64,000 bases of DNA, taken from contig NC_034014.1 in NCBI RefSeq assembly GCF_000346465.2, forward strand, positions 529,781 through 593,780. Reading direction: 5' to 3'. The first letter of the stretch is position 1. Each line of letters begins with the position of its first letter. The notes under the pieces were generated by a model that was not told the DNA's origin, ran no database searches, and saw only the letters and a list, made by a program, of their open reading frames with translations. The position numbers were made by a program, and so were the translations under genes. This DNA is from Prunus persica (lineage: Eukaryota > Streptophyta > Magnoliopsida > Rosales > Rosaceae). Of this stretch, positions 23,487 to 34,855 are shown piece by piece.

Positions 23487-24310
23487 GCTGTTTATGATTG
23501 TGTGGGGATCTAATTGGTCTTGCTCAGAAATTGGCGTATTGCAGTTTTTTTACGGAAAAATATAACAAAGTATTCACCATATTTTCTGTATTGATTCGTT
23601 CTACAAAGTTGACAAAAATATTACAATCCTTAAGATTTACAATAAGGAAAGAATCTCTAGATCCTAGATCTAAGGTAATTTCACAGATAAAAAGGAAAGG
23701 AAGTGCTGTCCAAGTACAATCAGCTATACAAGGTAAACTTCAATCGAAAGTCATCTTTCAATCAAGGATCTTGATTTCTTACAAAAATTAATATATGACT
23801 TTTCTTCTTTGCTAAATTTTGATATTGAAGAATGAATTGGAATGATTCCAATACCCATTACTGATACGTAAACATGCCATGAAATTAAAATAGTACAAAG
23901 ACAGAGCCTTTCTGCATGTTAGACAACTACAATGTTAATTATATCTTTGTGCTATGGACCAAATCACAGCATCATCTGACTAAACAAAGTAGCAGGTGAA
24001 AGTGCAAAGTGTGTATGATTTAAAGACAGCATCATGCGTGTAAAGATTGTGTGTGTGTGAACTGTGGCATCGATAGTTAGCCATCCTCTGTTCATGTCAT
24101 TCAGCATTCTTCTTAAATTTCATTAGCATTGAACTGTTTTACTCAAACAAATTTTGCGCTGATCAAGCGGGTCTCAACTTAGAGATTCAACCATGCATTC
24201 TCAAACCAGCACAGCACCAAGAACCACTACGCAAAATTCACCAAAAAACGGATTCAGCTTTCCCAATACAATGACACTAGATATATTTCACAAACTAACC
24301 AAACAATTTG
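23487..24310. other. intergenic between convergent PUT genes
   Basis: Shared 3' flank of two convergent transporter genes. AT-rich, with no additional gene or structured repeat recognised. Confidence 0.5.
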
Positions 24311-25729
24311 TCATTGTCGGCCTTCTTCAATTTCAATAACACTGAACTTGAACAACTTCTTAGACTTGCAAAATTTCATCAAAAAATACCATCCAATGCC
24401 ACCCAAAGTCATCACACCACTAATCAAATACACAGTCTTGGTAGCAATAGCCATCACAAAGATCAAAAACACAGATGGAATCAAGCACATGACCACCAAA
24501 CCTGGCAGCTTCATTGGAACTCGATAGGGCCTATTCAATGCCGGCAACTTCCTTCTTAACCAAATAAAGGATGCAAATTCCAATAGCATGCCCAAACTAT
24601 ACAAGAAATTTGCAGATGAAATTATATCTGTGAAGGTCATGTAGGAGACTGCAAGAGTGATCATGGTGGAAATCAGAATTCCGACCCATGGGGTATTAAA
24701 CCTTTTTGACCGAACCGCAAAAAACTTAGGCAAGAAGCCTAAATCTGCCATGCCAAGAACTTGGTAAGCACTGCTGCTTAATTGGGCTTCGAAAAGACCA
24801 ATTCCTGATAACGCTGCACCAACTAAAATCCAATATTTCAACCATTTTCCAGCAATTATTTCAGCAGCCTCAGCATGAAATCCGGATCCCCACCTAGTTT
24901 GATCCACAGAGACAGAACCAATCACAGCAAAAAGTGGGAACAAGTATGCCAAGCAAGTGAAAATCACCGCAACGAAAAGAGCCACCGGAAAAGTTTTGTG
25001 GGGGTTCTCTACTTCTCCGGCTAAAGTACTAACATTGTCCCAAAAGTTCAAGTTCCAAAAGAGGGTGTTAAAGAACAAGTTCCAATCTTTCTTCACATCC
25101 TTTTGGCCCAAACTGAGCCACCTATGAGGATGAATCTTTGGAATGGCAATCAAAGACATCAATATAAATGGCGAGAGTGAAACAATAGCAAGTAACACAG
25201 CAGCATAACCCACAATAGTCAAACCAGTATAGTTTATAAACGAAAGAAACAGAGTTGAAACAGAGATGGCAAGGTACCGAGGCCATCCCGATCCAAAAGC
25301 CGGTATTATCTTGTCCATATAGTCCACGCAAAGAACTGGGAAGGCAGCTATGTTGATGACACCGCTGAGGAACTTCCAGGTACCCATCAAAGAGCCCCAG
25401 AAGGGACCAAAAGCTCTCTCAGCCCAGATGACAAAACCGCCATTGCCGGGGAAGGTTGTGGAGAGCTCAGCAGTGATGAGAGCTTCAGGGACACTCCAGA
25501 TGAAAGGAAAGATGAGGAACCCGAGAATGGCGAAAAGGGGTCCAGCAGCTTGCACCGCAGGCTCTTCTCCATAAGGGCCACCGGCAACTTCAAAGTAGAT
25601 GAGGAAGATGAGAGGGATGAGAGTGAGCTTCTTTCTGTGTGTGGTGGTGGTGGAGGAGATGGTGGTGGTTGTGGTGGTGAGGGGAAGAACCTGATCCTCA
25701 CGGATTGGTGGTTTTGGAGAAGATGGCAT
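24311..25729 (-). CDS. polyamine-uptake-type APC transporter
   Basis: Intronless, 472 residues from the ATG at 25729; the open frame continues upstream only to a TTG. The cytosolic N-terminus carries a Thr-rich run (residues about 18-30), encoded by a GGT/GTG-type low-complexity tract on the other strand. The transporter core follows with [46 protein letters not shown] and [12 protein letters not shown], all typical of plant PUT proteins. About 12 membrane segments are expected. It resembles the 22.1-kb gene more than the 18-kb gene, so the two likely share a later duplication. Role as for the family: uptake of polyamines; localisation cannot be read from sequence. Confidence 0.92.
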   Translation of the reverse strand: MPSSPKPPIREDQVLPLTTTTTTISSTTTTHRKKLTLIPLIFLIYFEVAGGPYGEEPAVQAAGPLFAILGFLIFPFIWSVPEALITAELSTTFPGNGGFVIWAERAFGPFWGSLMGTWKFLSGVINIAAFPVLCVDYMDKIIPAFGSGWPRYLAISVSTLFLSFINYTGLTIVGYAAVLLAIVSLSPFILMSLIAIPKIHPHRWLSLGQKDVKKDWNLFFNTLFWNLNFWDNVSTLAGEVENPHKTFPVALFVAVIFTCLAYLFPLFAVIGSVSVDQTRWGSGFHAEAAEIIAGKWLKYWILVGAALSGIGLFEAQLSSSAYQVLGMADLGFLPKFFAVRSKRFNTPWVGILISTMITLAVSYMTFTDIISSANFLYSLGMLLEFASFIWLRRKLPALNRPYRVPMKLPGLVVMCLIPSVFLIFVMAIATKTVYLISGVMTLGGIGWYFLMKFCKSKKLFKFSVIEIEEGRQ

Positions 25730-27108
25730 TGTGGGTTGCTCTCGCTGTGTGCTGAATTTTCCAATCAAACAAGAAAAACAATTGGCTTGGTTAAGTTATG
25801 AAGGTAGAGTTGTATTCGGAATATGTTTGGGTCATTCCATCCAAATAAAGATCGGAGTTTTTTTTTTTCGGCTAAGAAATAAAGATAGGAGTTGAATACC
25901 GAATACTTACTTAGTTTGGATTTTGGTTTCTTAGTTAGGATTTTAGTTCTTATTATATTAGGATTTTGATTACTTACCTATTTAATTAGGTCTATTATAA
26001 TTGAGATTTATATTTGCTATTGTAATGTAGATTTATTTCTTATTGTATTTAGAGTTAACACATCTTTGTACTTCTTTATAAATACATATATGAGCTATCT
26101 AAATTATCCGCATATCTTAATACACAGTCTCGATCTCTTGGACCACAGGAGTCCAAAAGATTTGTGGTCACTCACCGTTGGATGTAAATTCAACGGTTCA
26201 CTCAATCTTGAACTCCTTTTAAGAAACTTTTTTGAACCATTAGATTAATATCCAACGGTGAGTGACCACAATCTCTTGGACTCCTGTGGTCCAAGAGATC
26301 AGGACTGTCTTAATACATCTAAAAATTTCCATGCACTTTGTTTGACAAAAATATCCATTGAATTAAGTTTAATTATTATTTCATTTTGAATATAAACAGA
26401 TGTTGAATGTAGAAAAAAATTTATTCTTTATATGTGCTCATACAATTAAACACTATTATTTATAAAATACTCTAAATTCATCTAAACAGAGGATAAAAAT
26501 TATTTTACAAAAGAATAAATTTATCTTTAAAAGTATATGAAAAAAAAAAGATAAAGAGGTGAAAATTACAACACTCAATTTAAATTTTCTAAGTATATCA
26601 TAATATAGTCTACTAATAATAATAGCTAAGATTTTGTCTGTTTTCTTGAGCTATATTGATTGCCCTTAACACCAAAACAAAGTTGACAACTGGCATGGAC
26701 GGCTCATATCGAGTTTAACATTATGGGCATAAGTCATTAATATATGTCGATGATATTGGATGGAGATTACTATGAATCCTTGGTTTATATAAGTCATTTT
26801 GTATCCAATCCAATTAAAGAAAATGTCATTAATGCAAGGCTGAAATATATATAGATTTTTTTTCCAAATATTCTTGCCCTTAATCATTCAAAGGATTGTT
26901 CAAATTTTAAGATTGTCTTAATTTTGATGTTAGATTATTTCGTAATTGTTATAGTTCTTTATCACCTTTTTAGATGAATTATGAATGCAATCTTAAAATT
27001 TTTAAAAATAAAAAAATTATTCTTTAAGATAATTGGGTGGGTGGTGGGGGCATAAATGAAATAAGTATTTATTCTCTCCCCTCTTTTCCTCTCTTTTTTT
27101 TATCTTTT
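25730..27108. other. intergenic, 5' flank of third PUT gene
   Basis: AT-rich sequence with a MITE at 26132-26300 (separate entry). No gene recognised. G/T-rich repeats at 27043-27056 are low complexity. Confidence 0.45.
26132..26300. mobile_element. MITE-like inverted-repeat element, copy 2
   Basis: 169 bp with perfect terminal inverted repeats, GATCTCTTGGACCACAGGAG at the left and its reverse complement at the right. A second perfect inverted pair lies inside (GTGGTCACTCACCGTTGGAT and its complement), so most of the element can fold into one long hairpin. Flanking ACAGTC/GACTGT words extend the pairing. Same family and exact length as 20740-20908, but better preserved and so probably younger. 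Confidence 0.85.
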
Positions 27109-27842
27109 TGGTGACTGCACGTTAAATGTATGCTTAAAATCTAAGCTAAACCACCCATAAATTATGAGAAAAGCGAGTGTGCATGTGTGTTCTTTTTTTT
27201 AAAATTATGACTTTTATTATTAGTGTACTAAAGAATAGATAAACAAATTCTCGGGAACCACTTCAAATCAGAAGACTGCTGCTAACTCTTTATTCAAGAA
27301 ATGTTATATATATTAATTAAGCAGAGGAAAAAAAATATATAATTATGCGTCTGCCGGGAGTCGAACCCGGGTCTATTGCTTGGAAGGCAATTATCCTAAC
27401 CGTTGGACTACAAACGCAACGATGTTTAAATGTCCAAATTATTTGTATAAATCCCAGTGAATTGATTTCTTTTTTATTTTTTGACAAAAACATATGATGT
27501 AGAGTTTTTTGTGTCTCAACGTGTGTCTGACTTCAAATTTGGGGGCTAGGAAAACGGAGGAGACGCTATAAAGGAGGACTGAATAAACACTTGTCTCTTT
27601 CTCATAATCAGCATGCTCAGTTGCTTTCCTTTTTGACATTGGATTTAATGCTTTCTTTGCTTCTATTGAAGACAAAATTATTTAAAGATGGTTTCAATTT
27701 GATTTAATGCCTTAGCTGCCTCTCAAATCTCTTAAGTAATTATATTTTGTCAAATATATGCATTTTATTTATCAAACGATATTCAAACTAACGACCTGAA
27801 ACAAATGCAACTAAGAGTTTCCTTTTTTCATTATTTTTTTAT
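27109..27842. repeat. duplicated segment S, copy 1 (next to palindrome array A)
   Basis: Three blocks recur in the same order at 30495-30765: GTGACTGCACGTTAAATGTATGC at the left edge (27110), GACTTCAAATTTGGGG with AGGAAAACGGAGGAGA in the middle, and ATATTTTGTCAAATATATGC at the right. In both places a palindrome-unit array follows. This copy contains a tRNA-Gly gene that copy 2 lacks. Confidence 0.7.
27346..27417 (-). tRNA. tRNA-Gly (TCC), copy 2
   Basis: A 72-nt minus-strand cloverleaf identical to copy 3 and differing from copy 1 only in the 3' acceptor strand (CAGACGC rather than CAAACGC), which leaves one T-G wobble. Anticodon TCC. A run of eight T follows within 15 bases on the minus strand as terminator. 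It lies inside duplicated segment S. Confidence 0.95.
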
Positions 27843-27847
27843 TAACT

Positions 27848-29330
27848 AGTATAGCCGGCGGCTATACTAGGGTTTTTTAAAAAATTTCTGTTTTAAAAAA
27901 GAATTATTTACTCGGTTTTTCCCCACTTTTTAAAAAGAAATAGTATATTTTCCCTAATTTCTCAAAAAGAAATAGTATAGCCGCAAGGCTATGCTCGGAT
28001 TATTTCAAATTTTTTAAAACAGTATAGGCGCCCTTCTATACTCGTAATTTTCCATAATTCTTTTTAAATAAATGGTATAGCCAGGCGGCTATACTTCTTT
28101 TTTAATTTTTTTAAAAAAAGAAATAATACAGCCGTGCGGCTATACTCGATTTTCTAATTTTTCAAAAAGAAATAGTATCGCGGCACGGCTATACTCAACT
28201 TTTTTCCCATTTTTTAAAAAATAAATAGTATTTCTCATGGCTACACTGGTGTTCTCCCAATTTTTTATAACAGAAATAGTATAGCCGTGCAGCTATACGC
28301 GGTTTTTCCAACTTTTTAAAGATAAGTAGTACGGCCGACCGGCTATACTGGGTTTTTAGATTTTTTTATAAAAGAAAGAGGGTTTTCCCACTTTTTGAAA
28401 GAAATAGTATAGCTGAAAGGCTATACCGGGGTTTTTCCATTTTTTGTACAAGAAATAGTATAGCCGTGCTCCGATTTTTCCATTTTTTTTTAATATAAAA
28501 GAAATAGTATGGCCGGTAGGCTATACTAGGTTTTCCCCCCACTTTCTTTTTAAAAAAGACTATGCTGGGTTTTTTTACAATATTTTATAAAAGAAATAGT
28601 ATAACTCAGTATAGCTGCTCGGCTGTACTATATTTTTTAAAATATTGTTTAAAAGCGAGGCTGTATTACGTTTTTTTTCCATTTTTTATAAAAGAAATAG
28701 AATAGCAGCGCGGCTATACTTCCAATTTAAAAAAAATAAATGGTATAGCCAGGCGGCTATACTTGGTTTTTCCAATTTTTTTAAATAAGAAATCGTATAG
28801 CCAATTGGCTATACCTGTTTTTTTTCAATTTTTTACAAAAGAAATAGCATAGCAGCGCGGCAATACCCTTTTTTCCATTTTTTTTAAAAAAAGAAATAGT
28901 ATTTCTCACTGCTACACTGGGCTTTTCCCAATTTTTTGTAACAGAAATGGTATAGCCGTTCGGCTATACTTGGCTTTCCCAACTTTTTTAAGTTAGCCGC
29001 ACGGCTATACGGGCTTTTCCAACTTTTTTTCCATTTTTTATAAAAGAAATAGCTGTACTCGGTTTTCCCCAACTTTTGAAAAAAGAAATAGTATAGCCGG
29101 CCGGCAATTCTTTCCTAATTTCTCAAAAAGAAATAGTATAGCCGGCCGGCTATTCTTTCCTAATTTCTCAAAAAAAAATAGTATAGCCGACTCGGATTTT
29201 TCCAAATTGTTTTAAAACAGTATAGGGCCCCTGCTATACTCGTATTTTTCTAAATTCTTTTTAAAGAAATAGTATAGCTGGGTGGCTATATTTGTTTTTT
29301 TTTCCCCTTTCTTTAAAAATGTGGGGCTAT
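27848..29330. repeat. palindrome-unit tandem array, block A
   Basis: About 26 irregular units of 45-70 bp. A unit has a palindrome, AGTATAGCCG, a variable centre of about 2 bp, then CGGCTATACT. A T-rich run (GGTTTTTCCAATTTTTT) and an A-rich run (AAAAGAAAT) follow. Units are diverged, some truncated, with higher-order copying: the ACAGTATAGG...CCTATACT unit and its flank occur near 28025 and again near 29215. No coding capacity. Related blocks lie at 30.8 and 34.9 kb. Confidence 0.9.
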
Positions 29331-29580
29331 TTTTAATCACTGGAAGTAAAAACTCCTACTACGGACATAGTTTTTATTTATTATACAATCGATATTGGGG
29401 AAGGGAGATTTGTTATATAATTGAGAACGTCCAAATGTAATGTAAGCATGTTTTCCATGGAAGATTTGTTTCGTTAGTCAAATATTTCGTTGTTGTTTCA
29501 TTTAACTTTTTTGTCATCTACTTTGATTTTTTGGGGACAAATTTGACTTTCAAAATGGTGTTATATATTATATTTTCAAT

Positions 29581-30498
29581 GGTCATGTCATGACAACAAG
29601 GCCAGGCTATGGTTCTGTTTGGTTGTCAAGAAAATTGGAGAAAACTGAAAGCGAATATATACGATACCATGAAGACACACTATACAACAATAATTGGGTA
29701 GATACGATACGATACGCTAAAGACAACCCCACCACACAAGCTCAATTTTTTGTATTAAAGTTTTCAAATTTGTGAGACGTCATCATTAAAAAGGAGATGT
29801 TTCATATATATTTAGGACTCACTTCATGTTTCTATCTTATTCACTAGACTGTTTCCAAAAGAAGTAAGGCTAGTTGTGTTGTCCAATGTGTTCACCATTT
29901 TCGCTTGCACCAAAGGCATTCATAAGAGACAATGGAAAATTCCCACCCTGAAAATCTATGGCCACAACAAGAGCTGAAGGGAGAAGGGATACTAGCTCCC
30001 AAGCAAATGAGAATACCTGTTTTCCCTTATCAGTACGAGGCATTCCTTTTGCTGGTTTACAGGTATAGAGTAAATTGTTCAAAGGCAGTCTCAGACATGT
30101 AACATGGCCACGGAAGGTGGCTGCAGAAAGCCAGAGTTGTGTCCTAGCTTTCTTGAAGAAGCATATGAGAGGTGCAGGAAAATTTGTGCAGAATTTGCCA
30201 AGACATACTATATATCTAGGTCTCCATCAAACTTGTTAATTATAAAGGATCTTGCCAAGACATTTTTGAAGGACGCCCCCATGACATGCGTGATGCTCAC
30301 TCATACTGTTTCCAATTTTCCATTGGACATCAAGGTGCTTATGTGTTCGATCAAACGCTACTAATTGCTACTCTTTTTCAAGTTTTTCAATGATATAAGC
30401 TTGAATATAAATTATTTTCCAAGCATGCAATGCATATCCCATCTCATAGAATACCATTGTCTAATCGTATAGCCTATTAGAGACTTTATCAAGGGTGA
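29581..30498 (+). pseudogene. phytoene synthase pseudogene, 5' part
   Basis: Homologous to the intact phytoene synthase at 42.3-44.2 kb. Upstream similarity begins near 29581 (GACAACAAGGCCAGGC, compare 41128). The start region at 29886 aligns with 42307, followed by exon 1 to about 30227. Exon 2 and the first half of exon 3 are missing, so the first Asp-rich substrate motif (DELVD) is lost; the text jumps to the GAAGGACG region and ends exon 3 at about 30333. Frameshifts occur in exon 1. The remaining exons continue 5.0 kb away at 35499, beyond the composite insertion. It cannot encode an active enzyme. Confidence 0.88.
30334..30498. repeat. 165-bp direct repeat, left copy
   Basis: Starts GGTGCTTATGTGTTCGATC and ends ATCAAGGGTGA. 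It matches 35499-35663 over 165 bp with about eight substitutions. It is intron 3 and the first bases of exon 4 of the phytoene synthase pseudogene, present at both ends of the 5.0-kb insertion. Confidence 0.9.
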
Positions 30499-30765
30499 CT
30501 GCACGTTAAATGTATGCTTAAAATCTAGGGTTATTACACTTTAGTACCCTGTGGTTACACCCTTAAGGCATGTTAGTCCCTACCTTTTTAATTTTTTGTT
30601 TTTTTGTTTTCCTTCATTGTGTGTCTCAACTTGCGTATGACTTCAAATTTGGGGCCTAGGAAAACGGAGGAGAAGCATGCTGAGGATGAGAAAGAGACAA
30701 GGGTTTTTTCATTATTTTTTAATTATATTTTGTCAAATATATGCATTATCTCTTTTTTTTTAATT
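30495..30765. repeat. duplicated segment S, copy 2 (shortened)
   Basis: Begins at the exact end of the 165-bp repeat with GTGACTGCACGTTAAATG, as at 27110. The middle block is followed by GAAGCATGCTGAGGATGAGA, the inverse of the corresponding text near 27605, so a local inversion or rearrangement occurred. The tRNA gene region is absent. A TTTAGTACCCTGTGGTTA word typical of plant dispersed repeats lies at 30540. Confidence 0.7.
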
Positions 30766-31058
30766 AAATAGTATAGCCGCGCGGCTATACTACGGGTTTT
30801 CCAATTTTTTTCTAAATTTTTCTTAAAAAAGAGGCCATATTGGGGTTTTTCCAATTTTTTATAAAAGAAATAAAATGGCGGCGCTGCTAAACTCGGGTTT
30901 TTCCAATATTTTAAAATGAAATAGTACAGCCGAACGGCTATACTGGGTTTTTTTTTTTTCAATTCTTGGTTACAGAAACAGCGTAGACGGGCGGCTATAC
31001 TCGGTTGATGCCTAATTTTTCAAAGAGAAGTAGTATAGCCGCCCGGCTATATTGGGTT
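30766..31058. repeat. palindrome-unit tandem array, block B
   Basis: About six units of the same family as block A. Examples of the core are AGTATAGCCGCGCGGCTATACT at 30770 in slightly varied forms. It ends directly at the breakpoint of the duplicated transporter segment near 31059. Confidence 0.88.
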
Positions 31059-31642
31059 TTGCAATAACAGAAATTACTAGGAATGGCAAGTATGATAAAA
31101 CCCCCAAAGATATTGCAGCACAGCCTACAGTAGGCAAACCAATGAAGTTGAGAACAGAGAGCAACATGGTTGAAACAGAGATAACTAAATAGTGAGGCAA
31201 GTGTGAGAAGGAAGTTGGCAGTATTGGATCAATGTAGTCTATACAGAGAACTGGGTAGGAAGATTAGTTTATGACAGCAATAAGAAACTTCAAGAAACCA
31301 ACAAGGAAGCCCCAGAAGGGACCAAAGGCTTGGTGAGTCCATATGACAAAGCCACCGTTGCCTGGAAAGGCGGTGGCCAGCTCAGCAGTGACAAGGGCCT
31401 CAGGGATGCTCCAAATAAAATCCAAGGATGACGAAGAAAGGCCCTCCGGAGCCAACAATGGACTCTGTGCCATAAGGGCCACCAGAGACTTGAAAGTAAA
31501 TGAGGAAAACTAAAGGGATGAATGATAGTCTTTTGCTTTTGATCTTGGTGGTGCTAAACATTGGAGGTTCTTGTACCGCTTCTTGTTTTTCATTTTCAGT
31601 TAGAATGGTTTTTGAATTTGGAGAAGAATTGGCAGCTTTCAT
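31059..31642 (-). pseudogene. truncated copy of the first PUT transporter
   Basis: Matches 18841-19437, the first 199 or so codons of the divergent PUT gene, at high identity. The copy ends inside the coding region, exactly where block B of the palindrome array begins, so more than half of the protein is missing. A short deletion (about 14 bp) near 31418-31430 shifts the frame within the second membrane segment. The start codon at 31642 is kept. Confidence 0.92.
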
Positions 31643-32019
31643 GATGTTTTTTTTTTTTTTTTTTCCTTTTGTTGGGATTTCTTGGATGTTTTAATGGAAA
31701 ATTTTCAAATGTGGGTGGTGTAGAGTTCTGTGATTGGGTTCCAAGATTGTTGGTGGTGGTTGGATTGGAAGGCTAGATGCCTATATAACTCGGTTCATGT
31801 GGCATGAAACAAATGCTGTCAAAATGTATGAAGTTATTATACTCAATCTTTCTGCAGTTTGTATTGAGCATGCTAGTTTCTTGGAAATTGTTGTCACTTA
31901 TCAGAAAGGGTTAGTTTGTACTTTAAACTATAATCCATCACAAGATTCACAACTTCCATGCACATACACATAATATTACAAAGTACATATTTTAACAGCT
32001 GGTAAATTCATGTGGAAAC
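31643..32019. repeat. duplicated promoter/leader of the first PUT gene
   Basis: Continues the transporter duplication upstream and matches 19438-19800, including the TATA region and GCATGCTAGTTTCTTGG. Small indels: an enlarged T run at 31647-31665, TAGAGTTC added near 31721, and a short loss near 31890. Similarity stops after TAAATTCATGTGG. Confidence 0.88.
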
Positions 32020-33404
32020 ACTTAACGTACATCAAGTACAGAAATTATTCAACAAAACCGATATCTATCAAAAAAACCTATGACAATGGCCAATTACCAA
32101 TGAAGAAATTGAAAGTTTTCTAAGACAGAGGAAAAAGGAACATGAACACAGAGAAGAATCTCGGCTCAGCTAAAGGCATCCTGCCTTATAATATAGATGG
32201 TGAGACAAAACATGCTTTACGATAAACAATCTAATCTTTAACTACCTAATAATACCTCAGCACTAATCTTTGCCATAATCTGTTTCAAAGGCCAAGATGC
32301 TATCCTTACAGACAGAAACAACAAATTTTTAAAAAAGACAATCAACAGCACCTCTAGCAGGCAAGGTACTTTGCAATAATGAACTCCTTTCATGTCTGCA
32401 CCTATTTCTAAATTCTAACTTGGAAAATTTGTCACTGTTCCATTGAGCATCATATAGTTCTAGTTTCATGAACACTCCTACAAGCAGTCCACTACACAAA
32501 CTGGTTCACATTATCATTTTGATAATGAGATATGGCAACAGGAGAGATGTCGTATAACAAAATCAGGTCAAATCACACAACCCATATTTGGTCCACAACT
32601 AGCAACTCAAGTTCAAGTCCAAAATCTGAAGACCGCAAAATTTTGAACTAAAAGTGCAAACAAGAAGAGAAAATTGTAACCCCAAGACTAATTTTCATTT
32701 TCTCCCTACCATTTCTTAACAAGATCCAGTAGTAATTTTACAGAAAGAAATCACCTGAAGAACAAAGAACATACAGGGTCGAGAGCATTGGGCTCAAAGC
32801 CACAATCAGCTGCCAAAGAGTAAAAGTACAGACTTTGACACTAGTTCAAATCTGAACTTGAGGGTCGAGGTCTTTTAAGAGTCATTATATATAGTTATTT
32901 TTGCCCATGTCTATATATTGAGAGGAAAACAAATCTGAACTTGTCTTAACCACTTGAGCTACAAGCCTTTTGAATATATATTGTTTCTCACATTACTTAT
33001 TTTCCCAAATCACAATTTGGCACATTTGTAAAAATAATTTTATCAACACAAAGAAAAATATTTGCACACCTATCAAACTGAATTTGGCAGGAAAATAGGA
33101 GGCAAATTCCAACCATAAAAGCTTGAAATACTTAGCCAAATAATTGGTAAGCAGAACAACAGCCATGTTGCATTACTCTCCAAAATGCCTATAGACCATT
33201 TACTATTCAAAACCAGATATTAAGAAACTGGAAAGGAAAATGCAGGGGCTGTATATCTCAGTAGCATACTAGCAAATCATGTTAATGAATCACAAAACTG
33301 CAACTCAATCAGTTTAATCAGCTAGTTTCCCTCCGGCATTCATGGATAAAGAGAAATCTCATATACTTGTAATGCATCATGTATGCTGCTGCCACTGGTT
33401 TGAC
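32020..33404. other. anonymous part of the composite insertion
   Basis: Moderately complex, AT-rich sequence without recognisable exons. Its right part may be the 3' UTR and downstream DNA of the invertase fragment that starts at 33405, carried along with it. Confidence 0.4.
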
Positions 33405-33697
33405 TCAAAAGGAAGCGGAGCGGGTGAGCCTTGGCTTGGCTATCTTCTTGTCCTCTTCAAGAGGGATTAGTGAAAGATTGGCTGGGTTCTCGATCATCAG
33501 TTTAGCTACCAGATATCCTGAGATGCTCCAGGTATTGTACTTCCTCGCTTGCTTCCTGACATATCTCCCTGCCTTGCTGTCATAGTATTCTGGCCACCCG
33601 TCTTTTGAGAGCCGCTGCTCCACCTGTTCAATTGCTCTCTTAGCAGTCTGAGGCCTCCCCGTCCTGATACATGCTGCAGTAAGCAACCACAGCAGTG
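33405..33697 (-). pseudogene. last exon of a neutral/alkaline invertase (gene fragment)
   Basis: Minus-strand reading from an intact TTGTAG splice acceptor encodes [20 protein letters not shown] at the start and ends [13 protein letters not shown], stop at 33405-33407. This is the conserved C-terminus of plant GH100 cytosolic invertases (CINV group), which split sucrose to glucose and fructose. The frame is open, but no earlier exons or catalytic domain can be found within 1 kb upstream. A minisatellite and palindrome array follow instead. It is therefore a captured exon, not a complete gene, unless the preceding intron is unusually long. Confidence 0.85.
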
Positions 33698-34487
33698 CTA
33701 CAAGATAGATGCAACAACATTAACCAATTGTTTTAGAACAAACACATAAGTCAGAATTCTGTGAACAAGCATCAAAATATCATGAATAGCACAACCATTT
33801 GGCACACTTTCCCAAATTACATTCAGAAATGTATCCCACAACATTTATATACCCGAAGATTTCGATTGGAAAAGTGGTCACAATCAGCAAATAAAGATGT
33901 TTAAAATAAAAGATACTATGTCAGGTAAGTAGTGCTTGTAGCCTAGTTTACTAAATAAAAACAATAACTAGCCTACTCATAAAGTGGGTACTAATGTCCA
34001 TGAAATGTCATTGAAAGGTCTCAGTCAAATAGAACTAGCACTAGGCTTCAAGTCGAAAAATAGAACTGCAAATTGTAATATCAAGCAAATAGACACAGGG
34101 GACATTATCCGAAAGATTTACATATCAACGGAAACTAACAAAACCAGCCTTGAGCCATCGATATTTAAGCAAAAACCTTTATACTTTAATGGTGAAAATG
34201 ACTACTAGAGGTGCCAAAATGAATAAACATAGCACAGAGACAAATCAAAACAAGACATGAACAAAAAGAACAGAAAAGATAAAGAGCTAATGCAAATAGC
34301 ACATTGTGATAACACCATCTCCATGAGACTTACTTGGCCAAGAGCTACCATTGTGATAACTCCATGAAACTTCTCTAGGTTATCTGTTGTTGTTCGGAAA
34401 TCTTTTTCTGTTGTTGTTCGGAAATCTTTTTTACAAGTTAAATCCTTGAACACACTCACTCATATTGTTAATATTACGGAATAAATG
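33698..34487. other. intron-like or anonymous flank of the invertase exon
   Basis: No upstream invertase exon recognised. A 23-bp direct duplication (TTGTTGTTCGGAAATCTTTT) lies at about 34387-34432. Confidence 0.45.
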
Positions 34488-34696
34488 GCCTAGGCGGGCT
34501 AGGCAGTCTAGGCGGTTGCTAGGCGGTCACAGGGCGGGCGCTAGGCAGCCACTAAGCGGTCTACGCGGTATAGGCGGGTGCTAGGCGGGCTAGGCTGGGG
34601 CTAGGCGGGCTAGGCGGGCTAGGCGGGCTAGGTGGTTGCTAGGCGAGCACTAGGCGGTCTAGGCGGTTGCTAGGCGGTCACTAGGCGGCCGCTAGG
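34488..34696. repeat. G-rich minisatellite, CTAGGCGGG units
   Basis: About 20 units of roughly 10 bp built from CTAGGCGGG, CTAGGCGGTTG and CTAGGCGGTCA variants. It is strongly GC-rich in an AT-rich setting and has many closely spaced GGG runs on the plus strand. Confidence 0.9.
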
Positions 34697-34855
34697 ATCA
34701 TCAATGGTGAAAAAGTTTAAACGCGGTGTATTGGTGGGGAAAATAGGAGGGGTTTGTAGCACGCCATCGCCAATTTGGAGACTTGACGAGTGTTACTATT
34801 AGCAAGACAACAACAACAAACCCTGCTCTGAATTTCTCCCAGTAGGGTTTAAAAT

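Noticed and set aside
27848..29330. Regularly spaced palindromic repeats that resemble a CRISPR array
   Set aside because: The host is a plant nuclear genome, unit length is irregular, spacers are similar AT-rich text rather than unique, and no cas-like genes exist.
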